Shown piece by piece: positions 1-6,837 of a stretch of 15,445 nt of DNA. Position 1 is the first letter of the stretch; the number at the start of each line of letters is the position of its first letter. Location of the stretch: contig UQNM01000053.1 in NCBI GenBank assembly GCA_900542395.1, positions 1-15,445 on the forward strand. The letters are read 5' to 3'. Source of the stretch: an uncultured Eubacteriales bacterium (GTDB lineage Bacteria > Bacillota > Clostridia > Christensenellales > Aristaeellaceae). The position numbers and the translations under genes are program-made. The notes under the pieces were generated by a model. That model did no database searches. It had not been told where the DNA came from and saw only the letters and a program-made list of their open reading frames with translations.

Positions 1-634
1 GCATGTGGTCAGCCACGGTTTTCACCACGGTTTCCTTCGTCACCTGTGTGCCGCCGTTCTGTTCGGTGAACCAGCCCGCAAACGTATAGCCTTCGCGCGT
101 CGGCGTGGGCAGTTCCCCATAATGGCTTCCGTAGGTCACCGTCTGTTCCGCAGACGTTACCGTTCCTTCGTTCGCGTCGAATTTCACGGTGTGGGTGTTC
201 GCCGTCCAGTGCGCGTAGAGCATGTGGTCAGCCGCGGTTGTCACCGTGGTTACCGCCGTCACCTGTGTGCCGACATCCTTTTCGGTGAACCAGCCCGCAA
301 ACGTATAGCCTTCGCGCGTCAGCGTGGGCAATTCCCCGTAGGTGCTTCCGTAGGTCACCGTCTGTTCCGCAGGCGTTACCGTTCCGCCGTTCGCGTTGAA
401 GGTCACGGTGTATTCGTTCGCCGTCCAGTGCGCGTAGAGCATGTGGTCAGCCGCGGTTGTCACCGTGGTTACCGCCGTCACCTGTGTGCCGCCGTTCTGT
501 GCGGTGAACCAGCCCTCAAACGTATAGCCTTCGCGCGTCAGCGTGGGCAATTCCCCGTAGGGATTACCGTAGGTCACCGTCCTTGTCTCAGACGTTTCTG
601 TTCCGCCGTTCGCATTGAAGCTCACGGTGTATTC
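1..634 (-). repeat. Tandem 219-bp coding repeats (Listeria-Bacteroides / InlB B-type, 73 aa)
   Basis: Two full units (634-416 and 415-197) and a third that runs off the window (196-1) repeat with an exact 219-bp period, seen for example at bases 211 and 430. Each encodes about 73 residues: a YTVxFxANxG strand, TVTYG, ELPTxTREGYTFxGWFT, a Thr/Val-rich stretch and DHMLYAHWTAN. Units are nearly identical at DNA level over long stretches, which implies recent expansion and easy recombination. A more diverged unit ending AGYKFLGW...AAQWA lies just before them. Confidence 0.9.
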
Positions 635-1944
635 CTCTGCCCACTGTGCGGCAACGTTCTTGATACCGGTTGCGCTCGTCGGAATTTTCCCGACCACTTC
701 ATCAGTGTTCTTGTCCTTCCAGCCCAAGAATTTATATCCCGCTTTATTCAGGTTTTCTTCCGTCGGAAGTTCAAACTCAGTGTCCGACAGATAATAGTCT
801 CCCGGCGTGTAGCCATCCACCCATTCGCCGCCGTCCAGATCGTAATTGAGTTTGTAATAGATTTTTCCGTTTCCGGTTATGTCTCCCTTAACCGTTCCAT
901 CCACATAGAGCGTCGCGCCGTCTTCGATTTCCAGCCCGCCATTTTTCCCAATCGTGACCGTTGCATTTTCCCCAATTTTCATGGTTTTTCCGCTGGAAAT
1001 CGTCAGCTTTTCATCCAGCGTCGCATCGCTCATATATGTGCGATTTCCGTTTTGAATGAGCGTGCCGCCCGTGTGGGTCAACTTTGTTCTATCTTCTCTT
1101 CTTCCTTGTCCATAAACGCGGCCTGCCTCAACAACGCCGCCTTTAATCAAAATCGTGTGTTTTCGTCCTTGACCATGCCCAGTATCATAATCCGGAATAC
1201 CCTCACCATTCCCAATATCGTTCTCCCACTTGGGGTCGCTTTTTGCGATTGCACGAATATGTCCGCCTTCTATGACAATGGAATCAAAGGAAAAGCCCCA
1301 GCTTCCGCCGATTCCAGACGAACCTGTACCGCCGCCTTCAGCCGTAATATCTCCGCTTTTGATGCAGATTTTTGCGCTGCCGTTATTGCCGATGCCCGGC
1401 CAAGCCCGGCCGCCCTTTGCGACAAGGCTTCCGTCTCCGTCAATGGTCAGTGGAATGGCATCTTTATCATCATCTCCGTCCCCGCTATTCACCCACGGCG
1501 CAAAAACAGCCGGATTGTTTCCGCGCGCGGTGAGATGATTCGCCCCAACGAGAGTCAGCGTGGTTTCTCCTGCCTCGCTGAAATCCAGCGGACTGTAGCC
1601 TTGTTTCGCTTCCTCTTTTTTTTCATCTCTATACGTATTAATCGTCAGGTTTTCAATCGTCAGCGTCGTCTGAATACGTGACGCCTTCTCCCCGACCTTC
1701 TCCCCGACCTTCACCCGGAAGTCTTTGCTGTTCGCCGTTCCGCTGAGCGTATAATCTCCCGCCGTTTTTATCGTCAGAAGATGTTCGCTGAAAGTATAAT
1801 CGTCCGCCGTCAGTTCTTTGTCGGTTCTGGTCAGCGTCACATTGTCACACGTGACAGACTTAAATTCTGCCAGACCCCCCCCGATAAAATTGTCAGGCAC
1901 GCAAGCGCCAAAACCAGCCCAAGCGCCTTTTTCCATGTCTTCAT
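1..1944 (-). CDS. Secreted surface protein with InlB B-type repeats (frameshifted at a G8 tract; 3' end beyond window)
   Basis: I do not recognise a named gene. The ATG at 1944 follows a GAGG Shine-Dalgarno sequence about 9 bases upstream and begins a signal peptide: MKTWKK, a hydrophobic core LGLVLALACLTIL, then a small-residue stretch. At the G8 tract (1882-1875) this frame runs on to a TGA at 1839-1837 after only 35 residues. The body of the protein is open in the -1 frame from just after the tract to the window edge, more than 620 codons. With nine Gs the join would read SGGGLA-EFKSVT, a good signal-peptidase site. The body starts with a Thr/Asp-rich beta region and Gly-rich beta-repeats (GIGNN, GIGGSWG, IVIEGG), as in beta-helical surface proteins. 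A degenerate and then three clear Listeria-Bacteroides repeats follow (EYTVTFNANGG, REGYTFAGWFT). No anchor is visible because the C-terminus is outside. Base composition is more A+T-rich than the operon upstream. A role in adhesion is inference from the family. Confidence 0.85.
1875..1882 (-). repeat. G8 homopolymer at the signal-peptide junction
   Basis: Eight consecutive Gs on the minus strand lie at the end of the signal peptide of the surface-protein gene. The codons in the signal frame are TCG GGG GGG GTC. The body of the protein needs one extra G (or two fewer) to be in frame. The tract could be a slipped-strand hotspot, a -1 slippery site of the form G GGG GGG, or a base-call error. 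Confidence 0.9.
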
Positions 1945-1990
1945 CCCGTTGTTCCTCTTTTCTTTTTATCGTGATTGCAATAGTAAACTC

Positions 1991-2019
1991 ATTATAATGG
2001 ATTCTCTTTCGTTTGGCAA
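1991..2019 (-). promoter_or_regulatory. Sigma-A-type promoter for the surface protein gene
   Basis: On the minus strand TTGCCA (2019-2014) and a perfect TATAAT (1996-1991) are separated by exactly 17 bases. The start point would be near 1984, leaving a leader of about 40 bases before the ATG at 1944. The surface protein is therefore probably transcribed on its own and not from the acyltransferase gene. No clear terminator is visible between the acyltransferase stop and this promoter. Confidence 0.75.
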
Positions 2020-2047
2020 CATAAAAGCGATATACAACCGTAACAAT

Positions 2048-3100
2048 TTATTTTTGCCCGTCCCGCCGGAGCGCCTTCCGCGCCGCGTCGCAATCCACAA
2101 GCCCCTTTGCGTATCGGTTGACCGCAAAAACCAGCGCCGCCTCGATGAGCAGCGTGATCGCGAACTCCGCCGGGATGCACCGCCCATGCAGCGCCGCCAC
2201 GGTCGCGGCCTTCGCGATTTCCAGAATCCCGAAATTCAGGTGCGTCGCGAACACCACGGTCGAGTTCCTGCCCCAGAAGCGGAGGAAACGGTTTTCGGCG
2301 AAAGCCAGCTCACAGAGCTTCATCAGCGCGTATGACCCCGCGGCGGCGTTGGCGTAATACAGCGCGGGGTTGCCGATGAGGGAATAGTGCAGATCCACCG
2401 CGTTAAACCGGAACAGCGCCAGATTCAGCGCGAACGCGGCGGCCATCAGCCCATACTGCGCCGCCCGCGAGAGCCGAACGCGCGCCCTGACGCGGCCATA
2501 GCCGTAGCCCATGCCGATCAGGATGCAGCCGACCAGCGCGCGGCTGACGACGTTGGCCAGACAAAGGATCTGCGCCAGCCCTTCCCGCTGCACCGCGCCC
2601 AGCCCCAGGTAACTGAACCCCGCCGTTCCGACCGCCATGCACAGGAACGCGGCGATTCTCAGCCCCCGGCGCTTGAAGCTCATCACGATTTTGAACGCGA
2701 TTTCCGCCAGAAACAGCGCCGATAAAAACCAGAGCGCGTCAATTCCTTCGCCAAGGATCGTCGCGGCGAGCTGGCGCAGCATCGCCCTCTGCCCCCGGCG
2801 CGCGAAAATCAGCGCCAGATTCAGCGCGCTGAACGTCGCATACGGGTACAGCAGCCGCTTGGCCTTCTTGGCGGCGAATTCCGTCAGGCGCTGGGTTTTC
2901 CATCCGTCCCGCGCGGCCATCAGCAGGCCGGAGAGGATGAAGAAGACCGGCACGTGAAACGATGAGATGTATTGCACAATGCCGTCCCCCGGATACAGGT
3001 GCCCCAGCACCACGCAGAGGATCGCCAGCCCCCGCGCCGCGTCCACATACGCGATTCTCTCCCCGCCGCCCCCGGCGGCCTTTTCTCCGGCTCTGTCCAT
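2048..3100 (-). CDS. Acyltransferase family 3 membrane protein
   Basis: This 350-residue integral membrane protein matches the acyltransferase-3 family (fucose-4-O-acetylase / OafA-like), which moves acetyl or other acyl groups onto sugars or cell-surface polymers at the cytoplasmic membrane. Family marks are visible near the N-terminus: YVDAARGLAILCVVLGH (about residues 18-34, with the conserved Arg and His), then SSFHVPVFFILSG (about 46-58). About ten hydrophobic segments follow, and the length is normal for the family. Basic RRG and KRR loops lie between them. The ATG at 3100 has an AAAGGGG sequence about 9 bases upstream. The gene stands alone between a MITE-like element and the promoter of the surface-protein gene. 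The acyl acceptor cannot be told from the sequence; a cell-wall or exported glycan is inference from the family. Confidence 0.85.
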   Translation of the reverse strand: MDRAGEKAAGGGGERIAYVDAARGLAILCVVLGHLYPGDGIVQYISSFHVPVFFILSGLLMAARDGWKTQRLTEFAAKKAKRLLYPYATFSALNLALIFARRGQRAMLRQLAATILGEGIDALWFLSALFLAEIAFKIVMSFKRRGLRIAAFLCMAVGTAGFSYLGLGAVQREGLAQILCLANVVSRALVGCILIGMGYGYGRVRARVRLSRAAQYGLMAAAFALNLALFRFNAVDLHYSLIGNPALYYANAAAGSYALMKLCELAFAENRFLRFWGRNSTVVFATHLNFGILEIAKAATVAALHGRCIPAEFAITLLIEAALVFAVNRYAKGLVDCDAARKALRRDGQK

Positions 3101-3147
3101 CCTTCCCCGCCCCTTTCTATGTTTGGCTTCTATTGATGATTCGGCCG

Positions 3148-3176
3148 TTTATACTAATTCGCAGTTAAAATGCTTA
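3148..3176 (-). promoter_or_regulatory. Possible weak promoter for the acyltransferase, partly inside the MITE end
   Basis: On the minus strand TATAAA (3153-3148) spans the boundary of the MITE-like element. With a 17-base spacer there is a poor -35 match, TAAGCA (3176-3171). The start point would lie about 40 bases before the acyltransferase ATG. The -10 is good and the -35 is weak, so this is tentative. Confidence 0.3.
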
Positions 3177-3311
3177 ACAGAGCGCATCAGATTTTTTGTT
3201 CTGACGAAGCCAAGTGAAGTGAGGCGTACTGGAGGTACGTTGAACGGAACGAGGCAAAGTCAGAGCGAAAAAGATGGTGCGCGGATTAAGCCATTTTAAC
3301 AAGAATTAGTA
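3152..3311. mobile_element. MITE-like palindromic element, 160 bp, TTA flanking repeat
   Basis: The 26-bp ends (3152-3177 and 3286-3311) are inverted copies apart from small gaps, sharing TACTAATTC, GTTAAAATG and CTTAA. A second inverted pair lies inside (3182-3205 and 3259-3282, sharing TCTGAC and a T-run/A-run). The centre carries a small GTAC-TGGAG-GTAC hairpin near 3228-3240. The whole element can therefore fold as one long imperfect hairpin. TTA flanks both sides (3149-3151 and 3312-3314), as expected of a 3-bp target duplication. It holds no credible gene. The layout fits a non-autonomous miniature transposon; which transposase would move it is unknown. Confidence 0.7.
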
Positions 3312-3316
3312 TTAGC

Positions 3317-3346
3317 AAAAAGGCGCAAGGTGAAAAGCCTTGCGCC
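3317..3346 (-). terminator. Rho-independent terminator of rnpB
   Basis: On the minus strand a perfect 9-bp stem GGCGCAAGG / CCTTGCGCC with a 7-base loop (3346-3322) is followed directly by a run of five Ts (3321-3317). It sits about 15 bases after the 3' end of the RNase P RNA and just before the MITE-like element. Confidence 0.88.
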
Positions 3347-3360
3347 GCCATATCAAAATG

Positions 3361-3700
3361 TTGTGAGCGTTGCCTGTAAGCCGAGTTCTGTAATCGGCGG
3401 TCATCTATCTAGACCCATCGTTACCGATGGGTTCAAGCGAAATCCTGAGAGCATCGACGGGCCGTCTCAATCGCTCTTTCGTTTCTTGCTCCGAGCGGGG
3501 TTTACATCGCGGACGAGTCGCCAAGCCGCGGGTGAGCTCTTACCTCACCTTTCCACCCTTACACGTCAAGCGTGCGGTATCTCTCTGTTGCACTTTCCCT
3601 GGGGTCGCCCCCGCCGGGCGTTACCCGGCGCTCTGCCCTGCGGAGCTCGGACTTTCCTCACACCTTTCGGCGCGCGGCCGCCCGGCAGCCTCACAAACGG
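3361..3700 (-). ncRNA. rnpB: RNase P RNA (M1-like, bacterial type A)
   Basis: This is the catalytic RNA of RNase P, which trims the 5' leader from precursor tRNAs. Conserved core blocks are visible on the minus strand: GAGGAAAGTCCGAGCTCC (5' side of P4), CAGGGCAGAG, GGTAACGCC, AGTGCAACAGAGAGATACCGC, GTAAGGGTGGAAAGGTG, GGTAAGAGCTCACC, a TAAACCCC block, and the 3' block ACAGAACTCGGCTTACAGGC. The ends pair as P1: TTGTGAG (3696-3690) with CTCACAA (3367-3361). The helix arrangement and size of about 340 nt look like the ancestral type A, not the B type of Bacillus, judged by eye. A consensus promoter lies immediately upstream and a strong terminator downstream, so it is an independent unit. Exact ends are accurate to a few bases. 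Confidence 0.95.
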
Positions 3701-3705
3701 ATGGT

Positions 3706-3734
3706 ATTATACCATAAACGCCGTTCCCTGTCAA
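3706..3734 (-). promoter_or_regulatory. Consensus promoter of rnpB
   Basis: On the minus strand a perfect TTGACA (3734-3729) and a perfect TATAAT (3711-3706) are separated by exactly 17 bases. The predicted start is about seven bases further on, right at the 5' end of the RNase P RNA. A full consensus fits a highly expressed stable RNA. Confidence 0.92.
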
Positions 3735-3766
3735 TTCTTTACAGCAAAGCAAATTCTGCATAAAGC

Positions 3767-3844
3767 GCGGGCGCGCAATGCGCGCCCCTACGGGTATGCG
3801 GTTGCTTTTTTGCAACGTTGTAGGGGCGCGCATCGCGCGCCCGC
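3767..3844. repeat. Long inverted repeat (G+C-rich palindromic unit)
   Basis: Two 25-bp arms (3767-3791 and 3820-3844) are inverted copies with a single mismatch. Each contains GCGGGCGCGC and GCGCGCCCCTAC. The 28-bp spacer carries its own small hairpin, GTTGC / GCAAC with a T-rich loop. It lies between the zinc-ribbon gene and the rnpB promoter and has no coding signal. It resembles the dispersed palindromic units found between genes in many gut Clostridia. It could also stop transcription, but there is no T-run after either arm. Confidence 0.8.
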
Positions 3845-3863
3845 AGACCGTGGACAAACAAGC

Positions 3864-3978
3864 CCTGCCTCCCTCTTCGAGGGAGGTGTCACAACGAAGT
3901 TGTGACGGAAGGAGTTCGTTAAGCCCCTGCCTCCCTCCTCGAGGGAGGTGTCACAACGAAGTTGTGACGGAAGGAGTT
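3864..3978. repeat. Tandem pair of 53-bp double-hairpin repeats, 62-bp period
   Basis: Copy 1 (3864-3916) and copy 2 (3926-3978) differ at only about two positions. Each has two perfect 8-bp stems with 3-base loops: CCTCCCTC / GAGGGAGG and GTCACAAC / GTTGTGAC, followed by GGAAGGAGTT. The pair begins about ten bases after the zinc-ribbon stop codon. No T-run follows, so it is not a standard intrinsic terminator. It may protect the operon's 3' end or be a dispersed repeat family. Confidence 0.85.
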
Positions 3979-3987
3979 ATGAAGGAG

Positions 3988-4695
3988 TTACTTAACAAGG
4001 ATAATTCGGCCGCAGTTTTCACATTCCACATACGCCGCGCCGGTGCGGATTTTGTTCATATCCGCCGCCGGGAGCTGCATGTTGCAGCCGCCGCAGCGGT
4101 CGTCGTGAATCCGCGTGATCGGCGGCGTGGAATGCCGCTTGATGGCCTTGTATTTATCCAGCAGCTCCGGCTCAATGCCCTTCGCCTCGTCGGCGACCTT
4201 CTTTTTGAGCGCTTCGAGCTTCACGCTCGCCTGCTTGTATTCCTCGTCGTAAATCACCTTGATGCGGTCGAACTCCGCGCGAGCCTTGGCGGCGCGCACG
4301 CGAACCTCGCGCTGCTGGCGGTCGCGGGCCTCGGAATCCTTGCGCATCTTGGCAAGCTCGCTCTCATATCGGGAAATGGTCGTAATCAGCTTCTGGAGCG
4401 CGGCGATCTGCTTCTTCGCCTCCTCCAGATCCTCGGGGCGGTGCGCCTCAAAGTTGGCGCTCGCCTCGGCGACGGAGCCGTTCAGGCGCTCGATCTCGTC
4501 GGCCAGCGCTTCCATGCGGTCACCCATGATCTCCACATCGGCCTCGATCTTCTTGAGCACGTTCTGCTGTTCCAGCAGGAAATCGCGGTGCTTGAGCAGC
4601 TCCTTGCGGTTGCTGTTGCCGCGCATCTCCTTTTCATACTGATCCAGCTCCATGTCCACCTGCTGATATTGCCACAAACGTTCGTACTGTTCCAA
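3988..4695 (-). CDS. Coiled-coil C4-type zinc-ribbon protein (COG1579 / zf-RING_7 family)
   Basis: This 235-residue protein has a long charged coiled coil (about residues 10-185, rich in E, K, A, L, Q) and a C-terminal zinc ribbon. The ribbon has two cysteine pairs, CGGC (in DDRCGGCNMQLP) and CENC (in YVECENCGRI). This is the arrangement of the widespread, poorly characterised COG1579 family, thought to bind nucleic acid or protein partners. The start is TTG at 4695, chosen because GAGGAGGG lies 7 bases upstream and the family begins about here; there is no ATG nearby. It is the last gene of the operon, 21 bases after the trmK-nif3 stop. Family neighbours of this kind (Nif3, TrmK) support the assignment. 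The molecular role is not known. Confidence 0.85.
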   Translation of the reverse strand: MEQYERLWQYQQVDMELDQYEKEMRGNSNRKELLKHRDFLLEQQNVLKKIEADVEIMGDRMEALADEIERLNGSVAEASANFEAHRPEDLEEAKKQIAALQKLITTISRYESELAKMRKDSEARDRQQREVRVRAAKARAEFDRIKVIYDEEYKQASVKLEALKKKVADEAKGIEPELLDKYKAIKRHSTPPITRIHDDRCGGCNMQLPAADMNKIRTGAAYVECENCGRIILVK

Positions 4696-4716
4696 AATAT
4701 GGCCCTCCTCAATCTG

Positions 4717-6186
4717 TCAGCGCCCGAAGGGATCGTCCTTCAGGCAGAAAACCGTCACGTTATATTGTAACGCATCCGCCGCCTTTTGTAAAGCGTCGGC
4801 GAGCACTTCGCAGACCGGGTTTTCCGTTTCGAAATGCCCCGCCTCGATGATGCAGCATCCCCTGTCCAGCGCGTCCAGCGCCTCATGGTGGCGCACCTCG
4901 CCGGTGATGAAGCAATCCGCCCCCAGCGCCAGCGCCTCGCCGATTTCGCTTCCGCCCGCGCCGGAACAGCAGCCCAGCGCATGCACCGGCGTTTCCGCAT
5001 TGCCGAACGCGCGGACGGCGGCGTGCAGCTTCTTCTGCGCCCGCGCGCAGAGCTGGCCGAAGGTCGTCCCCTCGGGCACGTCGCCCACGCGCACAAAGCC
5101 CTCGCCGCGCACGTTTTCCGCGCCCATCACGCGCATCAGCGTGTCGTTCACGCCGCCCTGCGCCGCGTCGAGGTTGGTGTGCGCCGCCGCGTGGCTGATG
5201 CCGGCCTGCCCCATGTCGAGCATCAGCCGGCCTTCGCGCGTCTCGTCCGTCACGCGCTTGACGGCGCCGAACATGATCGGGTGATGCGTCACAATCATCT
5301 GCGCGCCCAGCGCCTTCGCCTTGTCCACCGCCGCCTGCGTCAAATCGAGCGCAACGACGACGCGCGTCACCTCGGCGTTTCTGCGCCCGAAGAGCAGCCC
5401 CACGTTGTCCCATTCCTCGGCCAGCTCAAACGGCGCAATCTCCCCGATCAGCCGTTCGATATCCGAAACCGTGCATGTGTTCATGCCGATCGCCTCCGCA
5501 ATTCTGTTCAGCTCATGGCCGCCCGCAAGCAGCCGTTCCTTCGCGCGCGGCGTGTCCGTGCCCGCCTGCAAGAGCATCTCCCTTACGCGGACGCCGCGCT
5601 GCCACGCCAGATAATCGTATTGCGCCGCCGTCTGCACGCCGTCCGCGCATGCGCCCAGCATCAGCCGCCGCTCGTCCGGCATTTCGGCCTCGCCCGCCCT
5701 CGCCAGCATCGTGACGTAGTGCCGCCCCGCCGCGCGGCAGTAGACCTCCTTTTGAATCGCAAAGCCCAGCTCGGCCAGCCCGCCGCGCAGCAGCGGCAGA
5801 TCGACGTTCGCCTGCACGATCAGCGCCGCATCGCCGATTTTTTTCCTGCCCTCGGCTACGATTTTGAGGATCGTCCCCGCGCCCATGCCGAGGATCATCA
5901 CCGCGTCCACGGGTCTATCGACGGCGCTCAGGCCGTCCGCGACCGTGATGTTCGCGCGTTCGCTCAGCCCGCGCGCGCCGAGCAGCCGCCGCGCCTTTTC
6001 CAGCGACGGCGCGCTCACGTCGCTGGCGAGCATCGTCAGCCCCGGCACGGTTTCCAGCAGCTTGGCCGTCAAAAAGCCGTGGTCGCAGCCGACGTCCGCC
6101 GCAACGGGGGCTTCTCTGCCCGCCAGCGCCTCCCGCGCCAGCTCCGCCGCGGCGCTCAGGCGTTCATCCAATATGATCGGGTTCAT
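4717..6186 (-). CDS. Fused tRNA (adenine(22)-N1)-methyltransferase TrmK and Nif3-like dinuclear metal protein
   Basis: One open frame of 489 residues holds two proteins that are usually separate neighbours. Residues 1-234 are TrmK, which makes m1A22 in tRNA with S-adenosylmethionine: ADVGCDHGFLTAKL is the cofactor loop and ILGMGAGTI a family motif. Residues 235-489 are a Nif3/YqfO-type protein starting MNTCTVSDIERLIGEIAP, with EEWDNVGLLFG. Its expected metal ligands are present: the His pair in VTHHPIMF, Asp in AHTNLDAA, and His and Glu in AGHFETE. The Nif3 half is the short form without the extra PII-like insert of Bacillus YqfO. No stop separates them. However, an internal ATG (5484) has GCGGAGG eight bases upstream, so free Nif3 may also be made. 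The ATG at 6186 overlaps the thiN stop as ATGA. Nif3 function is unsettled (GTP cyclohydrolase-like, metal-dependent). Confidence 0.9.
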   Translation of the reverse strand: MNPIILDERLSAAAELAREALAGREAPVAADVGCDHGFLTAKLLETVPGLTMLASDVSAPSLEKARRLLGARGLSERANITVADGLSAVDRPVDAVMILGMGAGTILKIVAEGRKKIGDAALIVQANVDLPLLRGGLAELGFAIQKEVYCRAAGRHYVTMLARAGEAEMPDERRLMLGACADGVQTAAQYDYLAWQRGVRVREMLLQAGTDTPRAKERLLAGGHELNRIAEAIGMNTCTVSDIERLIGEIAPFELAEEWDNVGLLFGRRNAEVTRVVVALDLTQAAVDKAKALGAQMIVTHHPIMFGAVKRVTDETREGRLMLDMGQAGISHAAAHTNLDAAQGGVNDTLMRVMGAENVRGEGFVRVGDVPEGTTFGQLCARAQKKLHAAVRAFGNAETPVHALGCCSGAGGSEIGEALALGADCFITGEVRHHEALDALDRGCCIIEAGHFETENPVCEVLADALQKAADALQYNVTVFCLKDDPFGR

Positions 6187-6836
6187 GCGCTTTCCCCATG
6201 TCCGTGTATGTCGCTGTAATGGAAGAGCAGCAGGTCGCCTTCGCGCACGGTAATCACCGCTTCATCCGCCGTGACCACGTTGCTCATCCCGCGCGACGAG
6301 TCGCTTTCCAGTGTGTAATCGTCAATCAGATAATAGCATCCCCTGATGCTCACGCCCCGCGCCGTGCCCAGCGGCAGCAGCGAAATCGTGCTGCCCCGCG
6401 CGCCCGCCAGCGTGTAGCTTCCGTTGACGCGGACGATGCGAACGCCCTCCGCGCGAATCTCCGCCCAAGCGCCGTGCCGCGCCGCGCGCACGACCATCAT
6501 CAGGTTCGCCAGCGCGTGGTCAAGCCGCCCGCCCAGCGCGCCGAGCAGCGTGATTTCCGTCGCGCCCTTCTCCAGCGCGAGGTTCAGCGCGTATTCGCCG
6601 TCCGTGTCGTCCTTGATGCAGTTCAGCCTGTCCGCCGACAGCCGGCTTTCGTATCGCGCCAGCACCTTCGGCGAGACGGAATCCATGTCGCCGATGAGCA
6701 TATCCGGCTCCATCCCCGCCGCGTCGAAGGCCTCCAGCCCCCGATCCGCCGCGATGGAGAAATCCGCCTCCGCCGCGCAGGCCTTCAGCAGCCCGACGCC
6801 CGGCGCGTCCCCGCCGAGCACGATCAGCGCCCTCAT
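6183..6836 (-). CDS. thiN: Thiamine diphosphokinase
   Basis: This cytosolic enzyme of 217 residues transfers a diphosphate from ATP to thiamine, giving thiamine diphosphate. Family motifs run in order: an N-terminal LIVLGGDAP, IAADRGLEAF (about residues 31-40), the acidic LIGDMDSVSP, KDDTDGEYAL, LLGALGGRLDHALANL, and a C-terminal thiamine-binding part with LESDSSRGMSN. Length is normal. The start is the ATG at 6836, where the family homology begins; the open frame extends further upstream but that part lies inside rpe. The start is one base past the rpe stop, and its own TGA overlaps the next ATG. The rsgA-rpe-thiN order is typical of Firmicutes and supports the call. Confidence 0.92.
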   Translation of the reverse strand: MRALIVLGGDAPGVGLLKACAAEADFSIAADRGLEAFDAAGMEPDMLIGDMDSVSPKVLARYESRLSADRLNCIKDDTDGEYALNLALEKGATEITLLGALGGRLDHALANLMMVVRAARHGAWAEIRAEGVRIVRVNGSYTLAGARGSTISLLPLGTARGVSIRGCYYLIDDYTLESDSSRGMSNVVTADEAVITVREGDLLLFHYSDIHGHGESA

Positions 6837-6837
6837 G

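Noticed and set aside
5..1681. 558-codon plus-strand open frame with repeated His/Arg-rich segments
   Set aside because: It is the antisense shadow of the surface protein. Its repeats mirror the 219-bp B-repeats, and the minus-strand reading has clear family motifs.
1837..1900. GTG at 1900 as an in-frame start for the surface protein body
   Set aside because: No Shine-Dalgarno sequence precedes it and it would remove the signal peptide, whereas the ATG at 1944 has a promoter, a Shine-Dalgarno sequence and a clear signal sequence.
3330..3905. 191-codon plus-strand frame over 3330-3905
   Set aside because: It crosses the RNase P RNA, its promoter and the repeats, with no start signal or protein family.
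3864..3978. Tandem hairpins as an intrinsic terminator or CRISPR
   Set aside because: There is no T-run after the stems and only two copies, separated by a 9-bp gap, not a spacer series.
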